DNA of 64,000 nt, from contig JAKSKF010000005.1 in assembly GCA_024401825.1 (NCBI GenBank), forward strand, positions 1 through 64,000, given 5' to 3'. This stretch comes from Bacteroidales bacterium. Lineage in GTDB: Bacteria > Bacteroidota > Bacteroidia > Bacteroidales > UBA932. A model generated the notes under the pieces. It was given only the letters and a program-made list of their open reading frames with translations. It was not told where the DNA came from and did not search any database. A program made the position numbers and the translations under genes. Of the stretch, positions 62,364-64,000 are shown one piece after another. Position 1 is the first letter of the stretch. Each line of letters opens with the position of its first letter.

Positions 62364-63911
62364 ATGAAAAAATCACTGTTTGCGCTGCTGCTCGTCTTGC
62401 CCGTCCTGTTGGGATGCAAGCCTGCCGAAATTGCAGTGGAGGGCATTTCCCTCGACAAGTCGGAACTTACGGTTGAAATAGGCGGAACCGCCACGCTCAC
62501 CGCCACGGTAACGCCCGCAAGCGCCACCGACAAGGAAGTCACCTGGTCCATTGACCACTCTGAAGTGGCATCCGTAAACGGAGGCGTGGTTACGGCCCTT
62601 GCCGCGGGCGAAGCGAAAATCATAGCCAAATGCGCGTTGTTCTACGCCGTGTGCCATCTTACCGTACCCTCCGGAGACGAGCCGCCCGTCCCTGTCACCT
62701 CCCTGACAAAGGAGGAGGCGGAGCAGGCCCGCCTGCAGGTGATTTCCGCTTGGAAGACAAGCGAAAAGGCCAGGCTCCAGGAAATCTTTGCCGGCCAGAA
62801 AGGCACTGCCACAGGCACCGACTCCTTCAAGGGAATCACAAGGGATTACTTCTATGTCACGGATGTGGACAATCACAGGATGAAGTATTTCATCGACACC
62901 TACGGCGCCGAGCCCGAAGGGGGCCACAGCCTTTGGATTTCGCTGCACGGAGGCGGAGAGGACGCCACCGGGCAGGTAAACGAAGGCCAGTGGTGGAACC
63001 AGCAGTATATGTACCTGCGCGCCAATCCCCCGCAGCCCGCTGAAGGCATCTACATCTCTCCACGTTCATACAAGGATTCCTGGGATATGTGGTTCCTCAG
63101 GGGGAACGACGACCTGTTCCGACAGATTATCCGGACAATGGTCGTCCTAAAGGGAGTCAACCCCGACAAGGTTTACCTTATGGGATACTCTGCCGGCGGT
63201 GACGGCGTCTGGAGAATGGCTCCTCGCCTGGCGGACCATTGGGCCGCCGCTTCAATGATGGCGGGGCACCCGGGCAGTGTAAGGTTCGAGAACCTGAGGA
63301 ATCTTCCCTTTATGATGTGGGTGGGAGGAAACGATTCGGACTATGACCGCAACAAGGAGGTTCCCGCAGCAAGCGGAAGGATTGACGCCCTTCAGCGCGC
63401 CGATTCCCAGGGATATGTTCACTCCCTCCACGTTCAGACTGGAAGGCCGCACTGGATGGAACTTGACGACGCGGCGGCATTCCCCTGGATGGCGGCATAC
63501 ACCCGCAATCCTTATCCGAAGAAGATAGTATGGAGGCAGGAGAACGAGGAGAAGAAGATGCCCGAGGCCTTCTTCTACTGGCTTAAAGTTGCCGACAAGC
63601 ACATATCGGCAAGGTCCGACGACGACGCTCCGGGTTCAAGCAAGGAAAGGGAGGCCTACCTGGGCAAGGAACTTACGGCATCCATCGACGGCAACACCAT
63701 CACAATCGGGAAGTGCGACTACAACTCGTTCACCATCTACCTCAACGACAGTATGGTTGACCTGGACAAGGACGTGAGCGTCATATTCAACGGGAAGACC
63801 GTCTTCAACGGCAGGGTTGAGCGCCGCCTGGAAGTGCTCGAAAGGTCGATGGCCGAGCGAGGCGACCCCTCCTACGTGTTCCCCGCGGAGATTGTGGTCC
63901 GCATCAGATAA
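62364..63911 (+). CDS. Ig-like (Big2) plus alpha/beta-hydrolase esterase lipoprotein
   Basis: A lipoprotein (Cys18) from ATG 62364. Residues ~22-100 are a Big2-type Ig-like domain (GISLDKSELTVEIGGTATLT; VTWSIDHSEVASVNGGVVTA). From about residue 190 an alpha/beta-hydrolase of the esterase/PHB-depolymerase kind shows SLWISLHGGGED (oxyanion region), KVYLMGYSAGGDGVW (nucleophile Ser), VGGNDSDYDRN (Asp) and TGRPHWMELDDAAAF (His). It probably removes an ester-linked group (acetyl, acyl or similar) from the same glycan handled by the upstream phosphodiesterases. A ~75-residue tail after the hydrolase ends FPAEIVVRIR. It lies 22 bases past the GDPD gene in the same direction. Confidence 0.85.
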   Translation: MKKSLFALLLVLPVLLGCKPAEIAVEGISLDKSELTVEIGGTATLTATVTPASATDKEVTWSIDHSEVASVNGGVVTALAAGEAKIIAKCALFYAVCHLTVPSGDEPPVPVTSLTKEEAEQARLQVISAWKTSEKARLQEIFAGQKGTATGTDSFKGITRDYFYVTDVDNHRMKYFIDTYGAEPEGGHSLWISLHGGGEDATGQVNEGQWWNQQYMYLRANPPQPAEGIYISPRSYKDSWDMWFLRGNDDLFRQIIRTMVVLKGVNPDKVYLMGYSAGGDGVWRMAPRLADHWAAASMMAGHPGSVRFENLRNLPFMMWVGGNDSDYDRNKEVPAASGRIDALQRADSQGYVHSLHVQTGRPHWMELDDAAAFPWMAAYTRNPYPKKIVWRQENEEKKMPEAFFYWLKVADKHISARSDDDAPGSSKEREAYLGKELTASIDGNTITIGKCDYNSFTIYLNDSMVDLDKDVSVIFNGKTVFNGRVERRLEVLERSMAERGDPSYVFPAEIVVRIR

Positions 63912-63944
63912 GACTCACGGGGGATAAAAGTCAATTTTTATATC

Positions 63945-63952
63945 TATATTTG
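63945..63952 (+). promoter_or_regulatory. Candidate -7 box before the last partial gene
   Basis: TATATTTG matches TAnnTTTG exactly but is only 5 bases from the ATG at 63958, which would make the transcript nearly leaderless. It may be coincidental or may point to a start further downstream beyond the window. No -33 match. Confidence 0.35.
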
Positions 63953-63957
63953 TAGAT

Positions 63958-64000
63958 ATGAAAAGAATACTTTTATCCCTCTTGATTTCGGTTCTCCCCA
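63958..64000 (+). CDS. Start of a secreted protein (truncated by window end)
   Basis: ATG at 63958 opens MKRILLSLLISVLP, the first 14 residues of a typical Bacteroidales signal peptide (two basic residues, then a hydrophobic run). It lies 46 bases after the stop of the esterase gene, on the same strand. The rest is outside the window, so nothing can be said about function. Confidence 0.6.
   Translation, partial: MKRILLSLLISVLP

Noticed and set aside
63912..63957. Terminator after the Ig-like/esterase gene
   Set aside because: The gap has a short G run and a T-rich stretch but no stable stem preceding it.
1..64000. Mobile element, CRISPR array, phage or toxin-antitoxin content
   Set aside because: No transposase, integrase, repeat-spacer pattern, phage structural gene or small paired toxin gene was found on either strand.

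Overview
The window looks like a chromosome segment of a gut-type Bacteroidales. The evidence is three SusC/SusD pairs, many lipoproteins whose signal peptide ends in a Cys (often followed by acidic residues, as in surface-exported Bacteroidetes lipoproteins), start-proximal sequences of the Bacteroidetes -7 type (TAnnTTTG), and dense glycoside hydrolase content. No rRNA, tRNA, CRISPR, insertion sequence, integrase or prophage gene was seen. The genus cannot be fixed from the sequence; coding GC is fairly high for the order.

Left block (1-28 kb, all minus strand). After a TolC-like fragment at the edge come two transcriptional groups. One (9.7 to 1.1 kb) reads: unknown secreted protein, GH29 fucosidase, CBM9-like binding protein, GH130, a GH92-GH125 fusion mannosidase, and a coiled-coil lipoprotein. 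The other (28.1 to 9.8 kb) reads: GH20 hexosaminidase, a 1,646-residue SGNH-SGNH-sialidase-transglutaminase protein, a GH106-like enzyme, a metallophosphoesterase, GH97, SusC and SusD, closed by a strong hairpin terminator. Together these activities (sialidase, fucosidase, hexosaminidase, probable alpha-galactosidase, alpha-mannosidases, and a Man-GlcNAc-type GH130) fit the breakdown of host N-glycans or related glycoproteins.

Middle block (28-49 kb). A second SusC/SusD pair runs on the plus strand and is followed, after a terminator, by a Ser-type sulfatase, a GH20 and a GH109. This suits sulfated, GalNAc-capped mucin O-glycans. The SusC is the most notable gene in the window: a run of exactly ten C bases inside its signal-peptide code puts it out of frame, so it reads as an OFF state of a probable phase-variable transporter. 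Interspersed genes are a GDSL/sialate O-acetylesterase with a second GH29 fucosidase, CutC, an EEP-family phosphodiesterase, a six-hairpin glycosidase and a GH106.

Right block (48.9-64 kb, plus strand). A third SusC/SusD pair is followed by two surface lipoproteins with a DUF1735-like N-terminus and GLUG-like repeats, then a terminator. Beyond it lie a BACON-like/GLUG-like/phosphodiester glycosidase (NAGPA-like) protein, a glycerophosphodiester phosphodiesterase and an Ig-like/esterase lipoprotein. This group suggests a glycan carrying phosphodiester and ester substituents. No HTCS, ECF sigma/anti-sigma or other regulator is present, and the SusC proteins lack the N-terminal STN signalling domain, so control probably comes from genes outside the window.
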